The notes below the pieces were generated by a model. That model saw nothing but the letters and a program-made list of their open reading frames with translations, did not search any database and was not told where the DNA came from. Both the position numbers and the translations under genes were made by a program. Of a stretch of DNA of 64,000 nucleotides, positions 10,882 to 22,247 are shown piece after piece; within the stretch, counting starts at the first letter, position 1, and each line of letters starts with the position of its first letter. The stretch is from Eupeodes corollae (Eukaryota > Arthropoda > Insecta > Diptera > Syrphidae): positions 52,730,946 to 52,794,945 of the forward strand of contig NC_079147.1 of assembly GCF_945859685.1 (NCBI RefSeq). The letters are read 5' to 3'.

Positions 10882-12587
10882 GGGGAGAGTGGGGCTTAAA
10901 GTAACAGGGGTAAGAAGTAACAGCTAAAAAAAATAGGGTTCCCCTTAAAATTAAAAATCGCGTGAAGGAGAAAAATGTGCATCCTTTCCATATCTATCAG
11001 CGTCACTACTACAGTTGTCAATTGGACGTCAACGAGAAAAGTTTTGTTTGTGGTCCCAAAAAACAGCAGGTTTCTAACTTTTTTTTTTGTTTGTATTTTT
11101 GGACTTCCTGTGCACACAGAAGAGATAGCGTGGTGGTTGTTTTTTCAAACATCCATCATAGTTTTTGTTGTTTTTGTATGTATATCTTATATATGTGTGA
11201 TATTCGGTTTTTTGTATATTAATTTCTTTGTGCGAAATTTCATGGTGAGGCAAGTTGTAACGTTTTTGCGGGGTAAATAGTAACATGTTAAAACTTACCC
11301 CTCGATTGTTCTTTTACTGATCGTTGTGATCGCTCAAGATGCCTGGATGCGAAATAACTCCGGAAAGCAATGACAGTGCATGATATTCCGTCAATCGTAA
11401 TCAAAGCTCTGCCCTTAGCCCTGAATCCGACAAACATACAAAATGGATTTAAGAAGATTGGAATCGTTCCCCTGAACGAATACATTTTTCAGGATCATGA
11501 TTTCTTGTCGGCGTTTGTAACTGATCGGCCAAATCCAACAGAATCTGATAACACACTTCCTTGTGTGGAACAACAAGCTGAAACAGGAGGAGCCATTTAC
11601 GAGGAGCAACCTGACCAAACATTACCTGCAGTGGCACAGTCTTCAGTTACTGAACCTGTTTTATCATTGGACCCTGTTCCGATACCTACATGTTCACCGG
11701 GACCATCCGGATTCGAACTACAAATAAATAATTTCCCACCCGATCATATAAGGCCTTTACTAAAGGCAGGGCAGCGAAAAAAAAATATAACTCGTATGGT
11801 TAGAAAAACGGCAATTTTGACGGATATACCCGAGAAAGCAGCCATTTTGGAGGAAAGAAACAAAGTTCTGACCGAAAAAAGAACCAAGAACGCAGATAAA
11901 AAGGGGCCTAGGAAAAAACAAAAATAACAGTTGACGAAAAAGGTAGGTAGCCTCTCCATTAGAAGATGATGATGACCAACAAAGTTTGTATCTCGTTTAT
12001 TGTGGGGCATTTTCTGAAAGCTTGCCAGGGGAAAATTGCCCCCACCAAGTGCGTAAAAAGATCTCTTCGTGTATACGTATGCCTCAACTGTGACACAGAT
12101 ACAGATTCTTCTTCCCAATCCTATATTTTTTGATGAAAGAATTGTGATTTTTTATTTTTTTGTTTTGAACTTATTTTTTTTTTAATTCAAACTAGGGCTG
12201 CTTTTTTACAAAACATATTTAAATAATATATTTTCCTTAGCATAAGTTTTATATAATTGAATTAAGAGTTATGTTTTTTTTTATCAGATTTTAATAAAAT
12301 AATAATGTTCATAAAAAATATTTCTTAGTTTTTTATAATTCGTGTTACAACTTACCCCTACTTATGTTACAACTAGCCCCATGTGGGGGTAAGTTGAAAC
12401 AACACGTTTTTTTTTTTCAATGTAATATCTTGACATCTTTCGAGCATTCTTTTTTTAAATTTGTGTGTGGATCTTGTAGCTGAAACATTGTTTTTAAATT
12501 TAAAAAAGTTTTGGCAGACTTATTTTCAAAATATTAGGACCTACAGAGGTTTTCGTATAAAGTGTTACTTTAAGCCCCACTCTCCCC
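10882..12587 (+). mobile_element. Pogo/Tigger-like transposon, internally deleted
   Basis: Both ends read GGGGAGAGTGGGGCTTAAAG inward (25-bp perfect inverted repeat including the following TAACA) and are bordered by TA at 10880-10881 and 12588-12589. Inside, a motif like GGGGTAAGTTGTAAC recurs in both orientations near 10907, 11248-11300 and 12340-12405, suggestive of repeated transposase binding sites. Only the transposase C-terminus is left (11370-11927). Confidence 0.88.
11370..11927 (+). pseudogene. C-terminal part of a pogo/jerky-type transposase
   Basis: An open frame of 185 residues opening TVHDIPSIVIKALPLALNP, then NIQNGFKKIGIVPLNEYIFQ and FVTDRPNP, a serine/proline-rich linker, HIRPLLKAGQRKKN, KTAILTDIPEK and a lysine-rich end. 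This matches, from memory, the region after the DDE core of insect Tigger/pogo-type proteins. The helix-turn-helix and the catalytic aspartates are absent, so the product could not catalyse transposition. The start methionine is probably incidental. It lies wholly inside the TA-flanked inverted repeats. Confidence 0.72.
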
Positions 12588-12627
12588 TACGCAACATATA
12601 GCTATCCATGTGAAAAACAATGATTTT

Positions 12628-12960
12628 CTAAATATAAACGAAAGGCGCAGAATGTGCTGTACGACCGCCATCTAGAAGCGTTGCCGCAATTCCAGATGAT
12701 GCTAACGCTAAAGCTATGTCACATCTTGATCGAATAGTGGCCAAAATCAATGAACTGACAAATGTTTTCCCTGTTCCTCCAAGTGCGTTCAGGATGAATA
12801 GACCACGAGTATTATTGTCCACCGCTTGCATTAATGTTTCGTATACTTGTTTTTGCTGTTCATTCAGCAACGGCTGGATTTTGTCTGCTATAAACCTCAC
12901 GGCGCCTGAGACTTTTCCAACGAATACAAAACCGTAGAAATCGGTTTGTGCGTTCTGGAG
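12628..12960 (-). pseudogene. Helitron helicase (Pif1-type) fragment
   Basis: Minus-strand frame with NEQQKQVYETLMQAV, a Walker A loop in NALGGTGKTFVSSL, and LALASSGIAATLLDGGRTAH. These are the first motifs of the Pif1-like helicase in Helitron Rep/Hel proteins, which roll-circle Helitrons use to unwind DNA. The coding sense extends a little upstream to about 12960. No Rep domain and no later helicase motifs remain. Its neighbour at 12985-14421 is a Helentron-like repeat, but the two may be separate insertions. Confidence 0.85.
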
Positions 12961-12984
12961 TTAGAGTGTCAGGAAAGAAAATCC

Positions 12985-14421
12985 GACTTATTTTTATGTC
13001 GTAGATATATGTAGGCTTGGAGGGTAGTAAAGTTTGATGCTTTTTTAACTTCCCCTAGGAAGTTATTGTAATAAGTCCGATTTGTCAAATTGAAAATTTT
13101 GACATTTCTCGACGTTTCAAGGTCCCTAGAGTCAAAATAGAAATTAGAAAGATGTCTGTGCGTGCTTGTGTGCGTATGTACGTCGTCCATAGCTCAAGAA
13201 CCAGAAGAGATATCGACTTCAAATAAATTTTGTTATACAGATAATAAGGCAGAAAGGTGCTGAAAGGGCTCTCAAGAAAATTGCGTGGGTTGTTTTTTTA
13301 CCATAGCAGTTTGAAAAAAAGGTGAAAATGTTGGTTAACCCTAAATATCTTACCAACCAAAAACGCTCGAGATTTGAATTAAATTTTATATAATATATTG
13401 TAACTTGATACCAAACAGGTATATTTTTGAAAAAAAAAATCAATATAACGTTTTTTTTTATAATTCAATAAAACTGAAATAAAATGTGTCACTTCCAAAA
13501 TTTTACGACTGAAATATGATTTCATCTCTAAAACAATTTTGTGCAACGAAGAATAATGTTTTTGACATCTGATAAAATTTTGAGAAAAATCTGATTGACA
13601 GTTTTTTTTTTATAAAAGTTCGTAAAAATTGAATATCGATTCAAACATCTTTTCAAAAACTTGAAATTTTGGCTTCATGCTTGTTTTATCTTATAAGAAA
13701 TATTGTTTTCAACATTTTGATAAATGTTGAAAAAAATCGAATCAACAGTTTTCTTACAAAAAATTAAAAACCGAAAAAAAATTAACAAAAGTTGGTAAAA
13801 AATGATTTTCGACTCAAATATCTTTTAAAAACTTTGAGATAATAGCTTCTAACTATTTTTTTCTTATAAGAATTATTGTTTTTAACATTAGGACACATTT
13901 TGAGAAAAATCGAATTGACAGTTTTTTTTACAAAAAATAAAAACCTAAAAAAAATGTATAAAAGTTTGTAAACAATGATTTTCGACTCAAATATCTCTTC
14001 AAAAATTTTAAATATTTTCTTCAAACTAATTTTATCTTATAAGAAATATTGTTTTCAAGACTTGGTAAAATTTAAAAAAAAATTCCAATTGACAGTTTTT
14101 TTTACAAAAAATAAAACTCTAAAAAAAAAACAATACTAAAACTTGGTAAAAATTTACTTTCGGCTCAAATAGCTTTTCAAAAATTAAAAATATTGGCTTC
14201 AAACTTTTTTTATTTCACAGAAAATATTGTTTCCGATATTCAGTAATTTTTATATAAAAATCCAACAGTCCGTTTTTTCATAAAAAATAAAATCAACAAA
14301 AAATAGTACGCAAATTTGGTAAAACTTGATACGAGTACATATAGACAAACTTTTAAGCAAGACAAATCGACAGACGGGATGGGAAGTTATCAGTGTGGGT
14401 CGCATCCCAGCTTCTTTTTAT
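12985..14421 (+). mobile_element. Helentron-like non-autonomous element with internal tandem repeats, copy 1
   Basis: Begins in AACTTCCCCTAGGAAGTT (13049 on), a short palindrome. It runs through a 5' block and a five-unit tandem array, and ends ...GACGGGATGGGAAGTTATCAGTGTGGGTCGCATCCCAGCTTC (split here as GACGGGATGGGAAGTTATCA then GTGTGGGTCGCATCCCAGC). An inverted copy lies at 58692-59812. No coding capacity. The lack of long inverted ends, the tandem internal units and the nearby helicase scrap favour a Helitron/Helentron (DINE-like) identity, but the terminal TC and CTRR signatures were not fixed. Confidence 0.7.
13500..14340 (+). repeat. Five degenerate tandem units of about 175 bp
   Basis: Each unit carries ATCGAATTGACAGTTTTTTT followed by ACAAAAAATAAAA, then ATGATTTTCGACTCAAATAT and CTTATAAGAAATATTGTTTT. 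Anchor positions near 13583, 13732, 13906, 14080 and 14258 give periods of about 150-180 bp. Part of the Helentron-like element, with the same array in inverse at 58800-59570. Confidence 0.8.
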
Positions 14422-15766
14422 AATATTCGTTTTAATAAGTAAAGTGCAATAACTCTTTCACTACATGAGAGATTAAGTCGTACTGCCATGTAAACAAAAG
14501 TTGCATTTCTTGAGGCCTTTCATACGCTGTAGGTCTTAAAAATTTACAGCAAATTGTGGAAACTGCCGATTCTAATTTTAAAAATTGTAAAAGATATTTT
14601 AGTGAAAATACTGGTATTTTGTTAACAATGAATTTTTATAACACAACTACTACTCGTAGCAATTCGTCAAAGTTGACCAAAGTTCCCGACAGTCAAATTA
14701 ACTCCACTAGTCAAAATTGGAAGTAAAATGGTCCTAAAATCATCAAAATAAAAGAAGATTGCTGGAATAAACCAGTTTTAATTTTATAATTAATTAACAA
14801 GAATAATGTTACTGCTAAGTTTTCGGAACATTTTTTTCGTCCACACTGTTTCAAAAAAGGAAGCCAAATTAAAATTACCTACCATCACCCAAATGATGTT
14901 TTGAAGTGCGTCATCTCAAAACTTATACCACCAAAATGAAAACAACAAAAAAACAAACAAATTATTCAACATCCAAATGTGAATGAATCTAACTCACGAT
15001 TTTGGATTTTGAAAGGTCTGCGCTCAACCGTTAATTACCTGGTTTATTGACCTTATCGTAAATTATTATAATGTACAATTTTGAATGAAATTATTGTTTT
15101 ATTTCATGGGCTAAAGTATTCTTAAAAATATTAAATTATGATATTAATTTCTGTGTGAATGTTAACAAAAGTATTCAGCTATTTCATTATCAATTAAGAA
15201 AAGCCTCGTTTTTGTAATAAGTTTGTAATTTTTTTTAAACTATTCGAATGTACTTAGCTGTGTTTTTGTTTTGTATTCTGAAGTTTTGTAAGAATTTAAA
15301 TCTAAACAACTCATTAACAAGTTGTTTATTTTTTGAACTAATCGTGTGACCTAAAGAAAAAAGTTTTTTTTTTCTTAATCCAAATGTTTACTCAAAGAAC
15401 TTAATGTTAGATAAATACCATAGATAAACAATTCATAATGTATCTCTACTTTATATACATAATTCATTAAGAGAACTTTTGTATTTACACTTGGCAAATA
15501 TTTATACGTACTCGTAATTTAGAGAAGAGTCCCTTCCGGTTTATACTCCGAGTCACAGTTCACAGAATGAAATTTAATCTTCCTCTCGATGTCTCTATTT
15601 TATAATAAGTCTTAAACAAATACAAATTTTAAAAAATTGTTTGTTAGAGCAATATTTTTCTTTTTTTTTTTGTGTGAGGTTTAAGGTGCGCATTCCGTAC
15701 ACCTCAAGCATCTGTTCAAAACTTCAAGTAATGATGACCGCCTTTTTTCTTTGTGTGTATAGATTA
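14422..15766. other. No gene seen
   Basis: AT-rich spacer with homopolymer runs. No coding, terminal-repeat or RNA signature recognised. Confidence 0.5.
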
Positions 15767-15768
15767 TA

Positions 15769-17049
15769 AAGGGTGATTTCTTTGAGGTTAGGATTTTCAT
15801 GCATTAGTATTTGACAGATCACGCGGGATTTCAGACATGGTATCAAAGAGAAAGATGCTCAGTATGCTTTGACATTTCATCATGAATAGACTTACTAACG
15901 AGCAACCCTTGCAAATCATTGAATTTTATTACCAAAATCAGTGTTCGGTTCGAAATGTGTTTCGCGCTTTACGTCCGATTTATGGTCTACATAATCGACC
16001 AAGTGAGCAAACAATTAATGCGATTGTGACCAAGTTTCGCACTCAGTTTACTTTATTGGACATTAAACCAACCACACGAATGCGTACAGTGCGTACAGAA
16101 GAGAATATTGCGTCTGTTTCTGAGAGTGTTGCTGAAGACCGTGAAATGTCGATTCGTCGCCGTTCGCAGCAATTGGGTTTGTGTTATTCGAACACATGGA
16201 AGATTTTACGCAAAGATCTTGGTGTAAAACCGTATAAAATACAGCTCGTGCAAGAACTGAAGCCGAACGACCTGCCACAACGTCGAATTTTCAGTGAATG
16301 GGCCCTAGAAAAGTTGGCAGAAAATCCGCTTTTTTATCGACACATTTTGTTCAGCGATGAGGCTCATTTCTGGTTGAATGGCTACGTAAATAAGCAAAAT
16401 TGCCACATTTGGAGTGAAGAGCAACCAGAAGCCGTTCAAGAACTGCCCATGCATGTGGTTTGTACGCTGGTGGAATCATTGGACCGTATTTTTTCAAAGA
16501 TGCTGTTGGACGCAACGTTACGGTGAATGGCGATCGCTATCGTTCAATGCTAACAAACTTTTTGTTGCCAAAAATGAAGAACTGAACTTGGTTGACATGT
16601 GGTTTCAACAAGATGGCGCTACATGCCACACAGCTCGCGATTCTATGGCCATTTTGAGGGAAAACTTCGGAGAACAATTCATCTCAAGGAATGGACCGGT
16701 AAGTTGGCCACCAAGATCATGCGATTTGACGCCTTTAGACTATTTTTTGTGGGGCTACGTCAAGTCTAAAGTCTACACAAATAAGCCAGCAACTATTCCA
16801 GCTTTGGAAGACAACATTTCCGAAGAAATTCGGGCTATTCCGTCCGAAATGCTCGAAAAAGTTACCCAAAATTGGACTTTCCGAATGGACCACCTAAGAC
16901 GCAGCCGCGGTCAACATTTAAATGAAATTATCTTCAAAAAGTAAATGTCATGAACCAATCTAACGTTTCAAATAAATAATCGATGAGATTTTGCAAATTG
17001 TATGGTTTTTTTTTTTTTTAAGTTCTCAAGCTCTTAAAAAATCACCGTT
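15769..17049 (+). mobile_element. Mariner-family element, copy 2
   Basis: Left end AAGGGTGATTTCTTTGAGG, right end the inverse of AACGGTGATTTTTTAAGAGC, with TA on both sides (15767-15768, 17050-17051). Size 1,281 bp. A sister copy lies inverted at 56718-58019. Confidence 0.9.
15882..16944 (+). pseudogene. Mariner-family transposase with two deletions
   Basis: Start at 15882 (MNRLTNEQPLQIIEFYY). The N-terminal domain contains SIRRRSQQL and YKIQLVQELKPND, and the core ILFSDEAHFWLNG holds the first catalytic Asp. Comparison with the copy at 56821-57906 shows a 22-bp deletion after GAACTGCCCATGCAT (about 16464) and a 1-bp deletion in a run near 16577, putting the middle in other frames. The final frame then shows WFQQDGATCHTA and RSCDLTPLDYFLWG (second and third Asp, 36 residues apart) and ends LNEIIFKK at 16944. 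All catalytic residues remain, but the protein is not made in one piece. Confidence 0.9.
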
Positions 17050-17051
17050 TA

Positions 17052-17350
17052 CGTCTCGAAGTTTAACTCTTGTTTCGAAATTTCGTCTCAAGCTAACTTT
17101 TATCAGTTAAATTGTTGCCTTTTGTTTATCAGTGATAATTATATTTGTTTAAGTTTTTGTTTTGTTTTTCAATTTTATATTAAATTTTATTTTTTTGTGT
17201 TCATGATTTAGATAACTTCAAGACTGTTTGGCCTTCATCTTAATTATATGTAAACAAAGATATAAAACTTTAAACGCAAACAACAAATGATAATAAAAAT
17301 GCATCATTATTTTGAGATGAGAAATGAAAACACTGGCGGGCGTTATTAAA
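17052..17350. other. Short spacer, no gene seen
   Basis: AT-rich, between the mariner and Tigger elements; nothing recognised. Confidence 0.4.
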
Positions 17351-17352
17351 TA

Positions 17353-19827
17353 CAGTCGACTCCCTCTAAGTCAAATTTCCCTCTAACTCGAATTGTTTTG
17401 CCATATTTTTGCATTCCCCTCAATTTTTCATACAAAAACCATCCTCTTAGTCGAAATTCCTTCTAACTCGAATAAATTCTTTAGAGTCTTGGACTATTTC
17501 CAATCCCTTTTAGTCGTGTGCAATAAGCTTTTCTTGTTGGTCGAAACAGTTTTTAGTTTAAAGATCGTGGAATGTATCTGTGAAGTTCTCTGGCTTCAGT
17601 GTGTAAGTGTATTGGAAATCTATTTAAAAAAATTGTAGCGTACAGTGACGTACCAGTTACACTTAAGCCATTTGGCAGATGTTTGGATTATGCTTGTGTG
17701 TGGTTCTATTCCAATTGGAACTCGGTTAACAGTTATTCTTATTCTTAGGTACGAAATTAAAAAAAGCAAATTGATTACTTTACAATTCATGTTCTACAGA
17801 GCTGCTGTAGTTGTATTCTGAGCAGGCTGGTAGTTTGACGAGTCATGTTATATGGGAGGTATTTAATAGAAAGGATTTTTGGTAACTTTTTTTAAACAGA
17901 TTTGCTATCAGCTTTTAAATACCTACGTACATACGTTAAGTTGCAACAGAAAATTATAACACAAAATTTGGCTTTTGAAGGACTTCATTGTTAGGTTTGT
18001 AGGTAATGCATTCTTCATGAGAGGGAGTTCCTTATTTCTTACAAAGGATAACCAACTTTTCAGATAAATTATGGCCCAAAGAAAATTGCATACATTAGAT
18101 CTTGCCACGAAGATTCGCTTGGTTGAAGAAATTAAGAAGGGACATCAAAATAAAAAGAAAAGAGCTGAAGATTTTGGCATTCTCAACAATACACTATCAT
18201 CGATATGGGCTGGTTGTGCTAACATCAAGGGTCAGGTTAAAAAAAATTGACAAAACTGTTTTCAAATGGTTCGAAAGTATTCGGGGCAATTCATTACCAG
18301 TTAGCGGTCCAATCTTAAAAAAAACAAGCGCTAAAATATGCAGGCAGCTTAGGTTTTCCTAATTTCAAGGCAAGCGATGGTTAGCTGACCAGATTTAAAA
18401 GCAAACATAGTATCCTTGGGAAAGTTTTGTCTGGTGAAAGTGCTTCTGTTGATAAGACTAAGGTCGATAAATGGAAACAACAAATCCCAGAGGTTCCCAG
18501 TGGATTCAAACCGGATGACATATTTAATGTTGATGAAACGGAAATTTTTTTTCAAATGTTTGCTGACACGTACCTTGGCTTTTAAAGGAGAAAAATGTTT
18601 TGGAAGTAAACACAGTAAAGAAAGAGTGACATGCCTTGCGGGATCCAACATGACTGGATCGGAAAAGCTTAAGATTTTAATAATCGGAAAGAGCAAAAAT
18701 CCGTGCTAAATAAATAATAAAATTAAATCTTTGCCGGTTGATTATGTAACCAACCAACGTTCTTTGATGACGGCAGATCTTTTAACGAATTGGCTTTTGC
18801 AGCTAGATGCAAAGTTTTGGAAGATCAAAGCGCAAGGTGTTGTTTGTCATCGATAACTGCCCGGCTCACCCAAAACAAATTAAGGATAAATTAAAATTTA
18901 TAAAACTTTAGTATTTTCCACCTAACATGACCTCAATAGTGCAACCGATGGATCCAAATCCAAAATTTTAAAGTTCACTATAAACGCCGTATTTTAACCA
19001 CCATCTTAAAGGTTTGGGAAAGTAAAAAAGCGGACTATAAAATAACTGCTCGATTGTGTACGCGAAGTTTCGAAGGCGTAGATGCAGGATGTAAATCCGT
19101 TGACAATAGAGAACTGTTTCAAAAAAGCCGGCTTCAAGGAGGATAAATGGGATGATGAAGATGATGTTCCACTTAACCACCTCATATGTGTAACCGAAGA
19201 CGCAAATCAAATCGAGAGGATCTGGAACAGGCTAACTGAAGCTGATTACAATATTGAAGGCTTGAATTGGAGGGATTATGTGGAAGTCGATGACGGTATT
19301 GTGGCCACAGAAATACCTGAACGCGAATCAATTCTGGAATCAGTAATCATAAATCATTCTGCTGCTGCTAACTATGATGATAGTGGAGCTGAAGATGAAG
19401 AAGAAGAAGTCGAATTCGAAACAATAAATATTGAAGTGCCAGAAAAGAATGAAATCGATAATGCAATTGGAACATTGCAATCTGCGATTGAAATGACAGA
19501 AAATGTACCGGTTGAGGTTCAACACTTCCTTTTCAAATAAGAGTCATTTTTTAAGTGAACACTCCAGCCACTTTGATGCATCAATCAAAAATTAAAATTT
19601 TTTTTAATTCATTTTGTTAAAACACTAACTAAACTTGACAAGGTATAAGAATGAATTACTAGAAGCTTCTGTTTATTTATTTATTTTTTGTTATCCTTTT
19701 TTATATTCAATAAATGCTTTTAAGCAAAAAAAATATTAATCTCTCTAACTCGAATTTTTCAAAAACTCCCTCTAACTCGAACTAATTTTAACTTCCCGTG
19801 AAAATTCGACTAAGAGGGAGTCGACTG
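17353..19827 (+). mobile_element. Tigger/pogo-type DNA transposon
   Basis: Ends read CAGTCGACTCCCTCTAAGTC (left) and CAGTCGACTCCCTCTTAGTC (right, inverse strand), bordered by TA at 17351-17352 and 19828-19829. This terminal sequence is typical of Tigger elements. The motif CTCTAACTCGAAT recurs near both ends (about 17385, 17463, 19743, 19766), a subterminal repeat. Size 2,475 bp, near full length for a Tigger. Confidence 0.9.
18071..19540 (+). pseudogene. Tigger-type (CENP-B-like) transposase, frameshifted
   Basis: Start at 18071 (MAQRKLHTLDLATKIRLVEE), a pipsqueak/CENP-B type helix-turn-helix. Downstream pieces in different frames: DIFNVDETEIFFQM (first Asp of the DDE core, about 18520), CFGSKHSKERVTCLAGSNMTG, KLKILIIGKSKNP, LFVIDNCPAHP (second Asp, about 18842), and YFPPNMTSIVQPMDP (third Asp, about 18915-18960). 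A last clean open frame (19082-19540) covers the acidic C-terminal tail with DDSGAEDEEEEVEFE. Several single-base shifts and stops break the reading frame, but all catalytic positions can still be seen. Confidence 0.88.
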
Positions 19828-19829
19828 TA

Positions 19830-20100
19830 TTATGTAAATTTTGTAATCGACTGAAAACAATAGAAAACCTGCAAACAGCTGTGTTCTGGGACCAGATAAA
19901 ATTTTGTAAAACTAAATTTTGTTTAACTCTAAAGTGCGAAAGCGTTATTTCAAATTGATCGGGCGGCGCACAGTGGCCCGTTTTGACTTTTTTGGTTGCA
20001 AAAATCATATCTCCTAAACGTATAAAGATATTGCTTTAATTTTTTTTATCTTGAAGGAAATTTCCAAGTCTATTGTGACTTTCCAAAAAAAATGTTTACA
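19830..20100. other. Short spacer
   Basis: AT-rich; no feature recognised. Confidence 0.35.
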
Positions 20101-21380
20101 GGGTGCTTCAAAAATTTGTTTTTAGTTTTATTTGTACTTTATTTCATCAATTAGAGAATTTTAATCTCTTACAGACTTATTAAATACAAATATAATATTT
20201 ACATGTTTGTAGGTGGGTATATAATATATACAAAAAATAGATTAAAAATTTTGTATGTATTAGACAATAAATAAATAGCTTAACAGTGAAACATCGCATA
20301 GGTATTACAAGATAAATAATAAGTTAATAATAAAACATATTTCGAAAACATCTTTAATAACATTTAAATTTGGCTAAGAATAATAGATTTGAAAGCATCT
20401 CTTGTACAATTTAACATGAAATTAATTCTTACGCATAATACATTAGCTTCTCTGATGCAACGGGTGATAGGCTCATTGCGCCCATATTTTCTCTGATGGA
20501 AGTGTTCATAAATTAAAAATCTTTCGCTTGTAGCTCTTGAGGGAGTATTTCCTTCATAGAATAAATCTATAAGCGGAGGACATTTTATATTTCTAGTTAT
20601 TATATCCCTGACAAACATTATCGAAAAATATTTCCGCGGAGTTTCTAGATATTTCATTCCAAATAATAAGCATCTGGTTTCGTAGGAAGGTCTTCTCCAT
20701 CTCGATTTAAAAAAAGCATATCTTCTAAAGTTTCTCTGAACATTTTCTATCCTTTTTGATGAATTTGAATAATATTCCAAACTGTACAGCAGTATTCCAG
20801 CACAGATCTAACCAATGAGTTATACAACGATATAAGAGTATATGAATCATTTAACTGTCTTGACACCAAGTTGCCAAACTATGCAAGTCGGATAACAAAA
20901 GACAACAGTCAGAATTGCAGGAAATCCTTCGGTAAAGTTTAATATCATCTGCGAAATCAAGACAGGATGAGTTTTTAAAGAAAGTGGAAATATCATTGAC
21001 AAACAGTAGAAATAAGAGTGGTCCCAAATGACTCCCTTGGAGGACACCCGATGGGACATCTATACCATCGGATTTATAATTTTTAATTTTAACAACTTGA
21101 ACCCTACCAGTCAGATAAGATTCAATTCACATTAATATAGAAGAGTGAATAATGTGAATGAATGAGTGAATGAACAGAAAAGCTTGTGAATTAGAATTTT
21201 GTAATTAACTCCATCAAAAGGCTTTGTAAAATCGGTAAAGATGATGTCAGTTTGATAGCCTTTTTCCATGTTAGATATAATGGCATTCATCATAATCATT
21301 AAATTTGTCGATCTTGATTTACCTGCAACAAAACCATGCTGAAAGACCGACTTATTTTCATTTTCATGATTTTAAATCAT
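20100..21380 (-). pseudogene. Jockey/CR1-group reverse transcriptase and C-terminus, 5'-truncated
   Basis: Minus strand, from high to low coordinates: FQHGFVAGKSRSTNLMIMMN and IIFTDFTKPFDGVNYKI (about 21350-21200); GVLQGSHLGPLLFLLFV (about 21055-21000), the conserved reverse transcriptase turn; then the C-terminal region from 20780 with IENVQRNFRRYAFF, NIKCPPLIDLFYEGNTPSR and YGRNEPITRC. The FADD box is degraded. The coding sense ends near 20364, followed by an AT-rich 3' region to about 20100. 5' truncation at about 21380 is normal for LINEs. Confidence 0.82.
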
Positions 21381-21639
21381 ATTTATTAAATTAAACATAA
21401 TATGTTTGACTCTCTTAATCGATTATAAATCGCGAAACATAATTTTCAATTACATACACCAATAATAGTTATAACTAGCACCTAAAAATACTGTCAAGGA
21501 CAGACATTTTTTTTTAAATATATGATCTTGTCATATATTGCCTTTGAAGGTTTTGTGAATATTAAAGGCTGAGAGTATTGTCGTCAGCGGTAATGCAATC
21601 AGAAGTTTAAGTCTGGAGTATGACTTATGAGGTATGAGA

Positions 21640-21870
21640 GTTGCACCCAATCAACAAAAAGGTTTAAAACAACGAAGAAGGGACTTAACAAAACTCAAGG
21701 CACGCATTTATGATAACAGAGTCTGATGGCAAACTCTATAAAATGCTTTAAAAATATCAAAGAGCTATAATCTTACTTTCTGCACAAAATGTTAAGATTT
21801 GGATATTGTTGAGAGAAATTAGCCATAAGATTACAAATGGATGTATTGCTGCGAAAGCCTTTCGTTCGTT
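21640..21870 (-). pseudogene. Short Jockey-group reverse transcriptase fragment
   Basis: Minus strand 21860-21710 aligns by eye with the intact-looking stretch GFRSNRSTGDLMVHL ... HSFGESKIIALDISKAFDRV of the element at 39.1-40.4 kb; here it reads GFRSNTSICNLMANFSQQ and later a decayed KAFDRVW. Only this piece is recognisable. Confidence 0.6.
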
Positions 21871-22246
21871 AGGGAACTTTTAGTCTTCGTGATATTTTTT
21901 TTGATTTAACTAATTTAAAAAACAAAAACTAAATGAACGAATATTTTACAAAGAGCCATAATACCGCTCAAAATCACTTTATCCTAGATCAGTTATGTCC
22001 CTGGTCATAGATAGGTACAAATGGCAGACATAAGCAGCCCTTGCTGTGCGACTCCATTAGCTCTGGAAAGCACCATTTTAAAACCATTAACCCGGTACCC
22101 CTATGTACGGCAAAAGAATATTTTGTAACTGATTTATATAGAGAATTAAGCGTCGCATTTAGAAAGAAAATGAGGTCTTTGATTTTCATTTCGAACATTC
22201 TAGAACTGGACAGGGCAGGACAAAGAAAGTATATCACAATTTCCAT
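21870..22246. other. No gene seen
   Basis: Spacer between retrotransposon fragments. Open frames on both strands show no family motif. Confidence 0.35.
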
Positions 22247-22247
22247 G

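Noticed and set aside
10975..11280. Overlapping 70-101 codon frames on both strands
   Set aside because: Low-complexity hydrophobic translation of T-rich element DNA, inside a transposon, with no motif.
13500..14340. Regularly spaced repeats resembling a CRISPR array
   Set aside because: Units are about 175 bp, degenerate, and repeat along their whole length with no unique spacers; the genome is eukaryotic and the block is part of a dispersed element.
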